Virus record (IMG/VR): IMGVR_UViG_3300042361_000843 | Span: 1 to 22,281 of that record | Strand: one strand, 5' to 3' | Origin: a virus | Length of the DNA: 22,281 nt | Shown: positions 8,969 to 16,141 of the stretch, one piece after another | How positions within the stretch are numbered: the stretch's first letter is position 1 | How the letters are laid out: each line of letters opens with the position of its first letter | Translations under genes and position numbers: made by a program | The notes under the pieces: generated by a model | What the model saw: the letters and a program-made list of their open reading frames with translations, nothing else | Told to the model about the DNA's origin: nothing | The model's database searches: none

Positions 8969-9801
8969 GTGGGTTGAAAGCCTTGCTCTGGGATGGAGTT
9001 GTCTTCGTAGGGGGCGAGGTGGGCGATGCTGTTGACCTCGCTGCGGAGCTTGGGGCACCACACGGGGGCGGAGAGGTGGCGGTTCACGCAGTTCCAGCAG
9101 ATGGGGTAGTAGTCGGCGTTGTGGGATTTGTCCTGCTTGTGGCCCCACTTGCCGGAGGCGCGGTCGTAGCGGGTGGGGTCCATGGGGACGCCTTCGGCTT
9201 CGAGGTAGTCGAAGATGTCGTCGTCGGTCCAGTGCCGCATGGGGAAAAGTTGGGTGGGGGAGTCGGCGACGCGGCGGACATCCTGGGCGAGGGGGACTTG
9301 GCCTTTGATGAGATCGACATCGGCGGATTTCTGGCCGTGGAATGCGGCGTCCCAGGGCCAGTTAAAGGAACCGGTGGGGCGCTGGAGGACATCGGTGAGG
9401 CCGCACAGGTAGGGCTCGCCTTCCTTGGGGTGCTCGGTGCCGAGGCTGAGGACGAGGGCGCTGTGGTGGCCCCACTGGTAGTATTTGAGGAAATCAAAAC
9501 GGGGCTGGCCGGTCTCGATGTCGAACCCATCTTGGATGGCGATGCGGCCGGGAGCGTAATCGAAGAGGGTGAGGTCCCACTCGCGGGCGAGGAGGTCGCT
9601 GTGGGCGTAGCGGTGGCGGAAGCGGGGTTCGCGCCATTGCACGCAGGGGAGCCGCACGCCGAGCTTGAAGATGAGGAGGTGCAGCATGGCGGTGCTGTCC
9701 TTGCCTCCGCTCCAGAGGACGACGGGGTTGCGAAATTCCCGCAGCCAATACTCGGCACGGGTCAGGGTTTCATCGACGAGGTTTTGCAGGTGTTGGTTCA
9801 T
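8707..9801 (-). CDS. PP-loop PAPS-reductase-like / ATP-pyrophosphatase enzyme
   Basis: A member of the adenine-nucleotide alpha-hydrolase (PP-loop) superfamily. The P-loop SGGKDST is at residues 31-37, preceded by the hydrophobic strand NPVVLW. Further family-like features are WGHHSALVLSLG (110-121), YLCGLTDVLQRP (131-142), FPMRHWTDDDIFDYL (186-200, the typical PAPS-reductase 'W..~DI..Y' segment) and a cysteine cluster CWNC...WC (Cys235, 238, 249) that could bind metal or an Fe-S cluster. Such enzymes activate or reduce sulfate esters or modify bases; the substrate here is unknown. Residues from about 278 onward are Ala/Pro/Thr/Ser low complexity and coincide with the overlapping cysteine-rich gene, so the functional protein may be only about 275 residues. 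The start is joined to the previous stop as TAATG. Confidence 0.85.
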   Translation of the reverse strand: MNQHLQNLVDETLTRAEYWLREFRNPVVLWSGGKDSTAMLHLLIFKLGVRLPCVQWREPRFRHRYAHSDLLAREWDLTLFDYAPGRIAIQDGFDIETGQPRFDFLKYYQWGHHSALVLSLGTEHPKEGEPYLCGLTDVLQRPTGSFNWPWDAAFHGQKSADVDLIKGQVPLAQDVRRVADSPTQLFPMRHWTDDDIFDYLEAEGVPMDPTRYDRASGKWGHKQDKSHNADYYPICWNCVNRHLSAPVWCPKLRSEVNSIAHLAPYEDNSIPEQGFQPTWNPNTTVNGVAHVARTVGAGPCSGATAPTPPASLPTTSAPTTPCSKPTPADAASPSVARWAEESPAQYIMLAHPPAGPSSLAAHSA

Positions 9802-10862
9802 TAAATAGCAAGAGCGGTCATGCCGAGGACCATGCCACCAGCGGCCATGCCTGAGCCCATCATGGAGTTTTGCGATGCGCCTGCGGTGGCACCGGCCTGC
9901 ATAGCCGCTCCTTGGAGGGAGGCGCGGTTGTTCATGAAGCTGTTGTAGCGGGAGTCGAGCATGTTGGCGTTGAAGCTGGCGACATTTCCGGCCATCTGGT
10001 TGGCAGAGTTGTAGGTATTGTCGATCATCTGGCCGCTTTGGCCAAGGGTGCTGGAGCCCATGCCTGCGCCAGGCGCGAGGGCGCGGGCGTAGGGGTCGAT
10101 GGTAATGTTGGCTCCAGCGAGGCCGGTGCGGAGGTTGGCTTGTGCGAGGCGGTTGTTGGCGCTTTGCCCGAGGATATTTCCTACGAGGCCGAGACGATTT
10201 TGCCTGTTGCTGACGAGCATTTGGTTAGTGCTTCCGGCAAAGTTCCGGCGGTCTGCCTCGCGCTGGCTGGCGTAGGTATCGCGGTTGAGGATTTCGGCGG
10301 CGAGGGCTCCACTGCTTGCGCCGAGGCCACGGGCTGCAAACCCCGCTCGAGCAGCCTGCGCAGCTTGGCGCTCTTGCTCAGGGCTGAGGCGGCGGCCGAG
10401 AGCAAGCTCGTTGGAGGCTTGGCGTTGTAGCTCTCGCTCGATGTCTGTGCCTTGCAGGTCTCCGGCAGCGGCGTAGCCGAGCTGGTCCGTGTAATCGGCG
10501 ATGGCTTGCAGGTCGTCGGCTTGCTGCCCTGCGGCGATGAGTTGGTCGGTGGCGCGTTTTGTGTAGAGGTTTGGCGCGGCGGTGCCGATGGTCTCAGAGC
10601 CGGTGATGTTGCCTTTTTCATCCACCTTGTAGCGGGTCACTACACCGCCCTCAGCTCGCAGGTTCGACGCTATATTTGAAATAGTGCCAAGCTGTAGGGC
10701 TTCTTGCTTAGGATACGCTTCGAGCTGGGCGACTACCTGGTCGCGGAATTGTTCCTTAGCTGCCCCGCTGGATTCGCGCATCATTTTGCCGTAGTCGATA
10801 GGCTGCGCCTGTGGCGGTGGCGTTTCTTTCTTGGGCTTGCTGCCCCCTCCTTTGCCGCCCAT
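9801..10862 (-). CDS. Gly/Ala-rich internal virion or DNA-ejection protein candidate
   Basis: A 353-aa protein beginning MGGKGGGSKPKKETPPP, a basic Gly/Lys/Pro leader. The middle is helical and Gln/Ala-rich (LSPEQERQAAQAARAGFAARGLGASSG at about 157-183 in broad outline; AEILNRDTYASQREADRRNF after it). The last third has many Asn/Met/Gly residues and ends in a hydrophobic Gly-rich segment MGSGMAAGGMVLGMTALAI that could enter a membrane. The 'ARGL..SG..AEI..R' pattern followed by a glycine-rich tail is common in phage internal core or tail proteins of podoviruses; I cannot name the exact family. GGGAGG-like sequence lies about nine bases upstream, and the start is fused to the previous stop as TAATG. 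Confidence 0.75.
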   Translation of the reverse strand: MGGKGGGSKPKKETPPPQAQPIDYGKMMRESSGAAKEQFRDQVVAQLEAYPKQEALQLGTISNIASNLRAEGGVVTRYKVDEKGNITGSETIGTAAPNLYTKRATDQLIAAGQQADDLQAIADYTDQLGYAAAGDLQGTDIERELQRQASNELALGRRLSPEQERQAAQAARAGFAARGLGASSGALAAEILNRDTYASQREADRRNFAGSTNQMLVSNRQNRLGLVGNILGQSANNRLAQANLRTGLAGANITIDPYARALAPGAGMGSSTLGQSGQMIDNTYNSANQMAGNVASFNANMLDSRYNSFMNNRASLQGAAMQAGATAGASQNSMMGSGMAAGGMVLGMTALAI

Positions 10863-11227
10863 TAGGACACCCTCCCTTCAACGAGGCCCACGCGGCGGGC
10901 AAGTTTGCACCATGGGTAGGCGTGGGGCTCGAAAGAGTTGCGCCTGTGCCAGATGGCCCACTCTTGGGGGTGCGTGGCTACGCGGAGAAATTCGCGGACT
11001 GGGTTCGCGTGGCCGACCGAGGCGGCCAGCTCGACGAACCAGGCGTTTGGGGGGAGGTCGTAGGTCATAGTGTTAGTATCCGGGGAGTAGTGAGCTTCGT
11101 GGGCGAGGAGGAAGACTTGCGGGGTGTTGAAGACGAGGCCGTGGGCCATGTGCCAGGCGAGGAGGGACTCGAAGGGTTCGGGGGTGTGTTCGTCATGCCA
11201 GTTGCGGGCGCGTTCCCAGGGGAGCAT
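10862..11227 (-). CDS. Small Trp/His-rich phage protein, unknown function
   Basis: A 121-aa protein (MLPWERARNWHDEHTPEPFE...) rich in Trp and His: about seven Trp and ten His. Segments such as LAWHMAHGLVFNTPQVFLL and AWFVELAASVGHANPVREFL look like a compact globular fold. The His and Trp richness could suggest metal binding or a virion role, but I recognise no family and no catalytic motif. It is embedded between a fibre-like gene and the 353-aa gene with TAATG junctions at both ends; a GGAGG ribosome binding site lies about ten bases before its start, inside the upstream gene. Probably a chaperone, assembly factor or minor structural protein, by position only. Confidence 0.75.
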   Translation of the reverse strand: MLPWERARNWHDEHTPEPFESLLAWHMAHGLVFNTPQVFLLAHEAHYSPDTNTMTYDLPPNAWFVELAASVGHANPVREFLRVATHPQEWAIWHRRNSFEPHAYPWCKLARRVGLVEGRVS

Positions 11228-11829
11228 TAGTTGATGCCTCCGATGACGGCGACATGGAGGTCTTTGACATTATAGTTCCCCCCATCGCTGTAAGTCGTTT
11301 GAATTGTAATTGATGATACTGATTGAGCTATCATTCCAACTCCCATATTCATGTCTAAATAAACTGGGTTGTTCCAAAGCGACCCATTGTATGTTTGCCC
11401 GTTATACACGGCATTTCCGATAGCAATGAAATCACTGTCATCCATTGCATTAGAAAAATATATTATATATCTACCATTTGCTATACGGCCTACTTTGGAG
11501 ACATTGTAGGATTTGCGAAGGCGAGTTGGCCTTCCATTGGCCACCGTCAGAGTGCCAGTCGGCACCGTGGCTGCGCTGATGGTGAACTGAAAAGAATTGT
11601 CGGTCCTGCTTGAAATAGTCCAAGTGCCGTTCAGATAAGATTGAGTTCCGGTAAGAGCATCAAATGTAACGAACCAGCCGTTTTGCAAGCCGTGTGCGGT
11701 TTTGTTGACTTGCACCACGGTGTCGCTAATGCGTGAGAAAGTGACACCACTTGTTTCAATGTCTGGGATAGCTCCCTCAATAAAAGCCCACGCCGAGATA
11801 GGTTCTGGATAGTAAGAGTTTAGTTTCAT
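11227..11829 (-). CDS. Tail fibre/tip-associated protein with E1_FCCH-like beta module
   Basis: A 200-aa beta-rich protein. Residues about 31-99 (SDTVVQVNKTAHGL, LNGTWTISSRTDNSFQFTI, TGTLTVANG) form the same module that occurs three times in the 1062-aa nozzle-like protein: an 'HGL/HGY' turn, 'YNG/LNGTW', 'T.SFQFT' and 'TGT...AN'. Automated searches often match this module to the FCCH fold. The C-terminal half (about 110-200) has alternating polar and aromatic beta residues (SNAMDDSDFIAIGNAVYNG) as in receptor-binding or lectin-like fibre tips. Local base composition around 11240-11500 is richer in A/T than its neighbours, which may mean recent acquisition of the tip. ATGA overlap with the upstream gene. 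Confidence 0.75.
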   Translation of the reverse strand: MKLNSYYPEPISAWAFIEGAIPDIETSGVTFSRISDTVVQVNKTAHGLQNGWFVTFDALTGTQSYLNGTWTISSRTDNSFQFTISAATVPTGTLTVANGRPTRLRKSYNVSKVGRIANGRYIIYFSNAMDDSDFIAIGNAVYNGQTYNGSLWNNPVYLDMNMGVGMIAQSVSSITIQTTYSDGGNYNVKDLHVAVIGGIN

Positions 11830-12461
11830 AAAGTTGTATAAATCCTCCAGCCAATCGTGGCTTCTTCATATCGGAGGGTGAATTGCTTACCCGGCACATT
11901 GCAGGTGAGGTTTTCCGCCAGCCCTTCGATGAGCTTCCCATTGGGGTTTATTGTGAGGTTCAATGTGTCCCAAGTCTTGTAGTGATCGGCGAATATGACT
12001 TGATGGAATTTTGAGGGGTTCGCCGGCAGCCTGAGTGTAAAAGCTGCCGACCGAGTATCGGCGGAGATGAGGTCGCCGTCAGAAACGGTTTCGTTGTTGT
12101 TGGCGTTGGTTTTGCTGATCCAGTTCGGATTGATTTTGCCTGAGATATAGCCGCTACCGACGCTGAGGTTGCCGGTGGAAATGGTGACATTTCCCGTGAG
12201 GGTTGAGGTGCCCGAGACCGAGAGGTTGCTGGAAGTCGTGATGCTTCCGGAGGTCGAGATATTGCCAGAAGTGATCGCCGTGCCGCTGACTTTGCCAGCG
12301 GTGGAGATGGTGCCGATTTTGGCTTGGTCAATGGCAGCGGAGGTCGAGATGTCCGCGTTGACTATATCTCTAATCGTCGCCTTATCGACCAGATCGTTGA
12401 GCTTGGTCGGAGTGACAACTTCGTTGGTTGTAAAAATTTTGCCTTTTGTGAGTGTGGCCAT
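11826..12461 (-). CDS. Phage tail fibre / decoration protein with beta-helix-like repeats
   Basis: A 211-aa protein. The N-terminus (MATLTKGKIFTTNEVVTPTKLN, then ADISTSAAIDQAKI) is typical of phage fibre N-terminal segments in which 'ADI...AAI...KI' repeats. Residues about 50-110 are Ser/Thr/Gly repeats (TSGNISTSGSITTSSNLS, SGTSTLTGNVTISTGNLS) expected to fold as a triple-stranded beta-helix shaft. The C-terminal 90 residues form a different domain with LRLPANPSKFHQVIFADHY, an aspartate/asparagine-rich beta section and RYEEATIGWRIYTTL, resembling small fibre-tip folds. It begins two bases after the nozzle-like gene stop, suggesting it docks onto the nozzle. Confidence 0.8.
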   Translation of the reverse strand: MATLTKGKIFTTNEVVTPTKLNDLVDKATIRDIVNADISTSAAIDQAKIGTISTAGKVSGTAITSGNISTSGSITTSSNLSVSGTSTLTGNVTISTGNLSVGSGYISGKINPNWISKTNANNNETVSDGDLISADTRSAAFTLRLPANPSKFHQVIFADHYKTWDTLNLTINPNGKLIEGLAENLTCNVPGKQFTLRYEEATIGWRIYTTL

Positions 12462-12463
12462 GG

Positions 12464-15400
12464 TTATTTGATGGTGTGGGTTCGCATCGCGCCTGGGGAG
12501 AGTTGGGCGTCAGCAGTGATTTGGCGGAGAGTGGGGCGACCTCGCAGCGTGCGGTAGCGAGCTTCGAATCCAGAGGCGCGGAGACGCACGGAGGCTTTCA
12601 GTGAATAATCTTCCGGCCCCTCGTAGTCGTTTTCGCTCAATGCCAAGGCTTGCTCGTCGGTGTCTGGGTCGAGCGTGATGGCATCGAAAGCCATATCGTC
12701 GTGGTCCGTAGTGGTGAGGACATTGGCTTGCAGGCGGTGGATGCGCTTCGGGCTCGGAGTTCCCCAGGTGTAGCGGCGGGTCAGCAGCGTGCCTTCGACA
12801 TACTCGAACTGATCGTCGGCGGTCTGGGTGTCGTCGTATCCATCCGCGCTTTCATCCAAGAGATAAAGGCGGCCATTGACCGAGTTGGCAAAAAGGCGGC
12901 GCTCCTTGCCGAAGGTTGCGACAATGAACCCGTCGAGAGGAAAATTGTAGGTGTCCTTGCTCTCCCATTGTTGGTTGAGCATGTTGTAAATAAAGACCGT
13001 CGTCGGCGCGGTGGCTCCGCGATTGGCGAGGATCGTGCCGGTGGCCGGGGAATCCGGCAGGTTTTGCACAACAAAATCAAAGGTGTTCGTCGTCACATTG
13101 CTGATTGCCCAAGTGCCATTGTAGGCATCCTGCACCGCGCCGCTGATGGTGATGAATTGCCCGGCCTTGTAGCCATGCTTGGCCACCGTGGCGCGGGCGG
13201 TATTGGCCGCCAGATTCGGGCGGATCAGCGAAGTCACCGGCTTGTCGTCGCCCATGAGTGGCACGGCCAAGTAGAAACGGTTGTCGTAATACGCCGCACA
13301 GGATTTTGTTATGGCGTTGGTGTTGATCCGGGCGATCTGGTCGCTGATCTCGTCCGAGAGCGGTTTGGTATTGCCGCGCAATTTGAGGTCAAACTGGCTA
13401 TCTAGCCGAAAAACTCCCCGGTCGCTGAGGAAAAATACCGCCGTGCCTGCGGTCACTACCGACCGGCGGGCCGCGCAGCCGACTTCGTTGGTGAGCAGCG
13501 TGAGCGAGCTGTTGACCGGATCGATGTTGCCCGAAACATCTAAGGCAGCGGTCGCCAGGTAAATTGAGTTGCGGCAGAAAATAAGAAGCTGCTGCTCGGC
13601 GAATGGGTGGATCGCCACGATGTAATCGTTCGACCCCGCATTGGCTCGAAAGGTCTTGAGGATGGCGTCGTAGGTCTCGCCATCGAAAACATCCGAAACC
13701 AAAATCTCGTCGCGGCCACGCGCCACCACCACTTGGTTGTTAAAATAGGCCGCAATCGCCGTGGAAGGCATGCCGATAAATGAAAGCGAATTGAGCGAGG
13801 CCAGCGTGCCGATGTTAACGCGGGTAAAATTCGTATCTGGGTCGCCATCCCACACCAACGAAGGCTGCACGCGCTGGCTGAACATCGCTCCAGCCGCCAA
13901 GGCAAAAGTGGTGCCCGGCACCGAGTAGGTAAAGGTGGTCGTGCTGGGCACCGAGCGGATGATGAACTCGCCATTGTAAGCCTCGGAGGTCGTGACGCCC
14001 TCCGGCAATGTGGCCGGATCCACCACGCCGCTCATTCGCACCGCCTCGTTGACCTTGTAGCCATGCGGCGCAGCGCTGGTGGCCGTGGCCACTCCACGCA
14101 CCACGGCGGTCCAGGTCGTGCTGTTTGTGCTGAGGAGAATGGTGCCAGCAGAGCCTGCGGCAGCCAGGTTGGTGGAGGCACTGCCTCGCACGCCATAGAG
14201 GTCGCCCGTTGTGTTGGAGGTGAGAGCCACCCATGTGGTGCCATCGGTCGAGCGCAGCAACCGGCCGCCATTGCCAGCCGCAAAAATGTTAGTCGTGCCA
14301 GAGCCCCATACGGCGTTGAGCGTGTCGGTCACTCCGCTTGTCAGCGAAGTCCATGCCGTGCCATTGGTCGAACGCACGATGCGCCCCGACGCGCCGACCG
14401 CGTAGATGTTGGTTGTGCTTGTGCCCCACACCGCATTGAGCGCATCTGTCGTTGTGCTGGTCTGCGCGGTCCAGTTGGTGCCATTCCAGCGAATGATTTT
14501 TCCAGCGTCGCCCACGGCGTAGACATTGTTGGCCGCTGTGCCCCACAGTCCGCGCAGAGTTTCGGTGGTGCCACTTGTTTGAGGAGACCAGGAGATGCCG
14601 TTGTATAAAAGGACCGTTCCGTTCGCTCCCACGGCCACCAAGTGCGAGGCGCTTGTGCCCCATACCGCCAGGAGGTTTTCTGTCGTGTCGCTGGTCTGCG
14701 CAGTCCAAGACGCGCCGTTCCATATCAAGATCGTCCCGTTGTTTCCGACTGCCCAGGCATTGGTGGCGTTGGCCGCCCAGATGGCATTGATACCCTCGTC
14801 GGTTCCGGTCACTTGCGCCGCCCAGATTTTGCCATTGTAGGAAAGAATCGTCCCGAGGTCGCCCACCGCAATCATGCTGGTGGTGCTGAAAAGCCAGATG
14901 TCGCGCAGGGTATTCAGCGTGCCGCCGGTCTGCGTGATGCCGCTGATGCGAATCTTTGGCTCTGCCCGGTCGCGCAAGATGTAGAGTTTGTCGAAGGCTT
15001 GAAGGATCGAGACATCATCTGTTGAAAGAATGGTGTCTGTGGTTGGGTAGCTTTTGGAAATGACACTGCCATTTTGTTTCCACAGAAAGGCAGAGCTTGG
15101 CCCAGCCAGGACGATGTATTCACTGGCATTGTCCAGACGCGGCGAGGAGTAAAGGCCGCTGGCAAAGATGCCGCCATCATAGACTTGCTTGATGATAGGC
15201 CCCTTGTTGGCAAAGATCGAACCGCCGGCATTTACTCCAGGGTCCGCAGGCAATGTAAATTGGAACGAGGTGGCGGTGACATTGGTGATATACCAATCGC
15301 CGTTGTAATCGTCGGGAGTCGCGCCTCGGATGTTGAGGAGATCATTGGCCGCGTAGCCATGCCCAGAGGCAATGGTGGCGGTGGCTGTCGTGCCACTGCG

Positions 15401-15652
15401 GGTGATTGTGATGGATCGGTCTGCGGCAAGAGTCATCGATACTCCCGTGGAGCGGACAAACTGAAAATCTCCCGGCAGCGAGATTTCATTAGCTACCCGC
15501 TTTGCGCCTTTGCGTGTCTGGGCTACGCCTCGGTCGAGGCGCATGTTTTCGACATACTGGACCATGCCCGGCTGGAGTTGCAGCGGGTTGAGGCGGGAGG
15601 CCATGCCGAGGAATCCGGCGTCGCCTTCGACTATGGTCTGATCGTCTGGCAT
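12464..15652 (-). CDS. Tail nozzle / stabilisation-type protein with inserted seven-repeat beta-propeller
   Basis: A 1062-aa protein. The N-terminus (GMASRLNPLQLQPGMVQYVENM, RGVAQTRKGAKRVA) matches the start typical of podovirus tail tube-B / gp12 nozzle and P22 gp10-type stabilisation proteins (few-point motif: 'LQPG...ENM..D.G...R.G'). Matching C-terminal features include AIHPFAEQQLLIFCRNSIYLA (about 680-700), VFFLSDRGVFRLD (739-751), AAYYDNRFYLAVP (786-798), FIYNMLNQQWESKD (887-900) and LFANSVNGRLYLLDE (920-934), a propeller-like fold. Between residues about 246 and 520 sits an additional seven-repeat propeller of 'WG....N.YAVG..G.I..WNG..W' units, and three copies of an FCCH-like beta module occur at about 80-149, 517-591 and 809-879. 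The role would be tail nozzle with receptor-binding capacity. It starts directly after the previous stop (TAGATG). Confidence 0.8.
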   Translation of the reverse strand: MPDDQTIVEGDAGFLGMASRLNPLQLQPGMVQYVENMRLDRGVAQTRKGAKRVANEISLPGDFQFVRSTGVSMTLAADRSITITRSGTTATATIASGHGYAANDLLNIRGATPDDYNGDWYITNVTATSFQFTLPADPGVNAGGSIFANKGPIIKQVYDGGIFASGLYSSPRLDNASEYIVLAGPSSAFLWKQNGSVISKSYPTTDTILSTDDVSILQAFDKLYILRDRAEPKIRISGITQTGGTLNTLRDIWLFSTTSMIAVGDLGTILSYNGKIWAAQVTGTDEGINAIWAANATNAWAVGNNGTILIWNGASWTAQTSDTTENLLAVWGTSASHLVAVGANGTVLLYNGISWSPQTSGTTETLRGLWGTAANNVYAVGDAGKIIRWNGTNWTAQTSTTTDALNAVWGTSTTNIYAVGASGRIVRSTNGTAWTSLTSGVTDTLNAVWGSGTTNIFAAGNGGRLLRSTDGTTWVALTSNTTGDLYGVRGSASTNLAAAGSAGTILLSTNSTTWTAVVRGVATATSAAPHGYKVNEAVRMSGVVDPATLPEGVTTSEAYNGEFIIRSVPSTTTFTYSVPGTTFALAAGAMFSQRVQPSLVWDGDPDTNFTRVNIGTLASLNSLSFIGMPSTAIAAYFNNQVVVARGRDEILVSDVFDGETYDAILKTFRANAGSNDYIVAIHPFAEQQLLIFCRNSIYLATAALDVSGNIDPVNSSLTLLTNEVGCAARRSVVTAGTAVFFLSDRGVFRLDSQFDLKLRGNTKPLSDEISDQIARINTNAITKSCAAYYDNRFYLAVPLMGDDKPVTSLIRPNLAANTARATVAKHGYKAGQFITISGAVQDAYNGTWAISNVTTNTFDFVVQNLPDSPATGTILANRGATAPTTVFIYNMLNQQWESKDTYNFPLDGFIVATFGKERRLFANSVNGRLYLLDESADGYDDTQTADDQFEYVEGTLLTRRYTWGTPSPKRIHRLQANVLTTTDHDDMAFDAITLDPDTDEQALALSENDYEGPEDYSLKASVRLRASGFEARYRTLRGRPTLRQITADAQLSPGAMRTHTIK
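14093..14917 (-). repeat. Seven tandem about 40-residue propeller repeats within the nozzle-like gene
   Basis: Translated repeats of about 39-42 residues (about 120 bases each) follow one another at residues 246-520: units centred on IWLFSTTSMIAVGDLGTI, IWAANATNAWAVGNNGTI, VWGTSASHLVAVGANGTV, LWGTAANNVYAVGDAGKI, VWGTSTTNIYAVGASGRI, VWGSGTTNIFAAGNGGRL and VRGSASTNLAAAGSAGTI. The count of seven and the closing Trp-rich 'WNG..W' or 'STNGTAW' turns fit a closed seven-bladed beta-propeller. DNA similarity between units is moderate, so internal recombination is possible. Confidence 0.8.
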
Positions 15653-16141
15653 CTACTTTCTATTGTGCGGATGCTTGTCAAGTAGGCTGCGGATCGCTGC
15701 TACGCTCAGGCGCATGCGGTTGTTTGTGCTAAACAGATCCTTGATCGCGCTGGCGGTTTTGTGCGGGTTCGCAAGGATTTTTTGGCGAACCTTGGGCAGG
15801 AGATCGTCAGGGATGCCGGGGATGGAGTCTGGGGTTTTGTCAGAAACTTGTGGGCTTTTTTCCGACAACTTGGCAGAGGATTTGGCGGGCTTGGGGGTGC
15901 CGGGCTCGATGATGCGGTAGCAGGTGACTTGCACGGGGCGCATGGTGGCGGCGTCCCAATCGCTGAACTTTTTGGTCTCGATGTCGCGGGCTTCGATGGC
16001 GTCGCGCAGGAGGTCGTGGACATTGCGCTCGGGGCAACCGAGTTGGCGGGCGGCTTGCTGGCGGGTGAGCCATCCTTGGTTTGCGGGGATGCCGTATTTG
16101 AGGGCTTTGTGCTTGAGGGCGATGGCGGCGAGTTTGTTCAT
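15653..16141 (-). CDS. Helix-turn-helix DNA-binding protein
   Basis: A 162-aa protein. Residues about 23-66 (GWLTRQQAARQLGCPERN, VHDLLRDAIEARDIETKKF) form a predicted helix-turn-helix of the 'RQQAARQLG' type, followed by a beta-wing-like MRPVQVTCYRII. A Ser/Lys/Pro-rich linker (83-108) leads to a second small helical domain (VRQKILANPHKTASAIKDLF, then MRLSVAAIRSLLDKHP). This looks like a two-domain regulator or terminase-small-subunit-like DNA binder; I cannot decide which. Its start overlaps the stop of the phosphoesterase gene as ATGA, and its stop abuts the nozzle gene start. A transcriptional regulator of the late operon, or a packaging-associated protein, is possible. Confidence 0.75.
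   Translation of the reverse strand: MNKLAAIALKHKALKYGIPANQGWLTRQQAARQLGCPERNVHDLLRDAIEARDIETKKFSDWDAATMRPVQVTCYRIIEPGTPKPAKSSAKLSEKSPQVSDKTPDSIPGIPDDLLPKVRQKILANPHKTASAIKDLFSTNNRMRLSVAAIRSLLDKHPHNRK

Noticed and set aside
8932-9804. Rightward open frame (290 codons) antisense to the PAPS-reductase-like gene
   Set aside because: Val/Gly/Glu-rich shadow; the opposite strand carries the SGGKDST motif and coupled junctions.
12650-13405. Rightward open frame (251 codons) within the nozzle-like gene
   Set aside because: Antisense to coding with clear repeat and nozzle motifs; no independent support.
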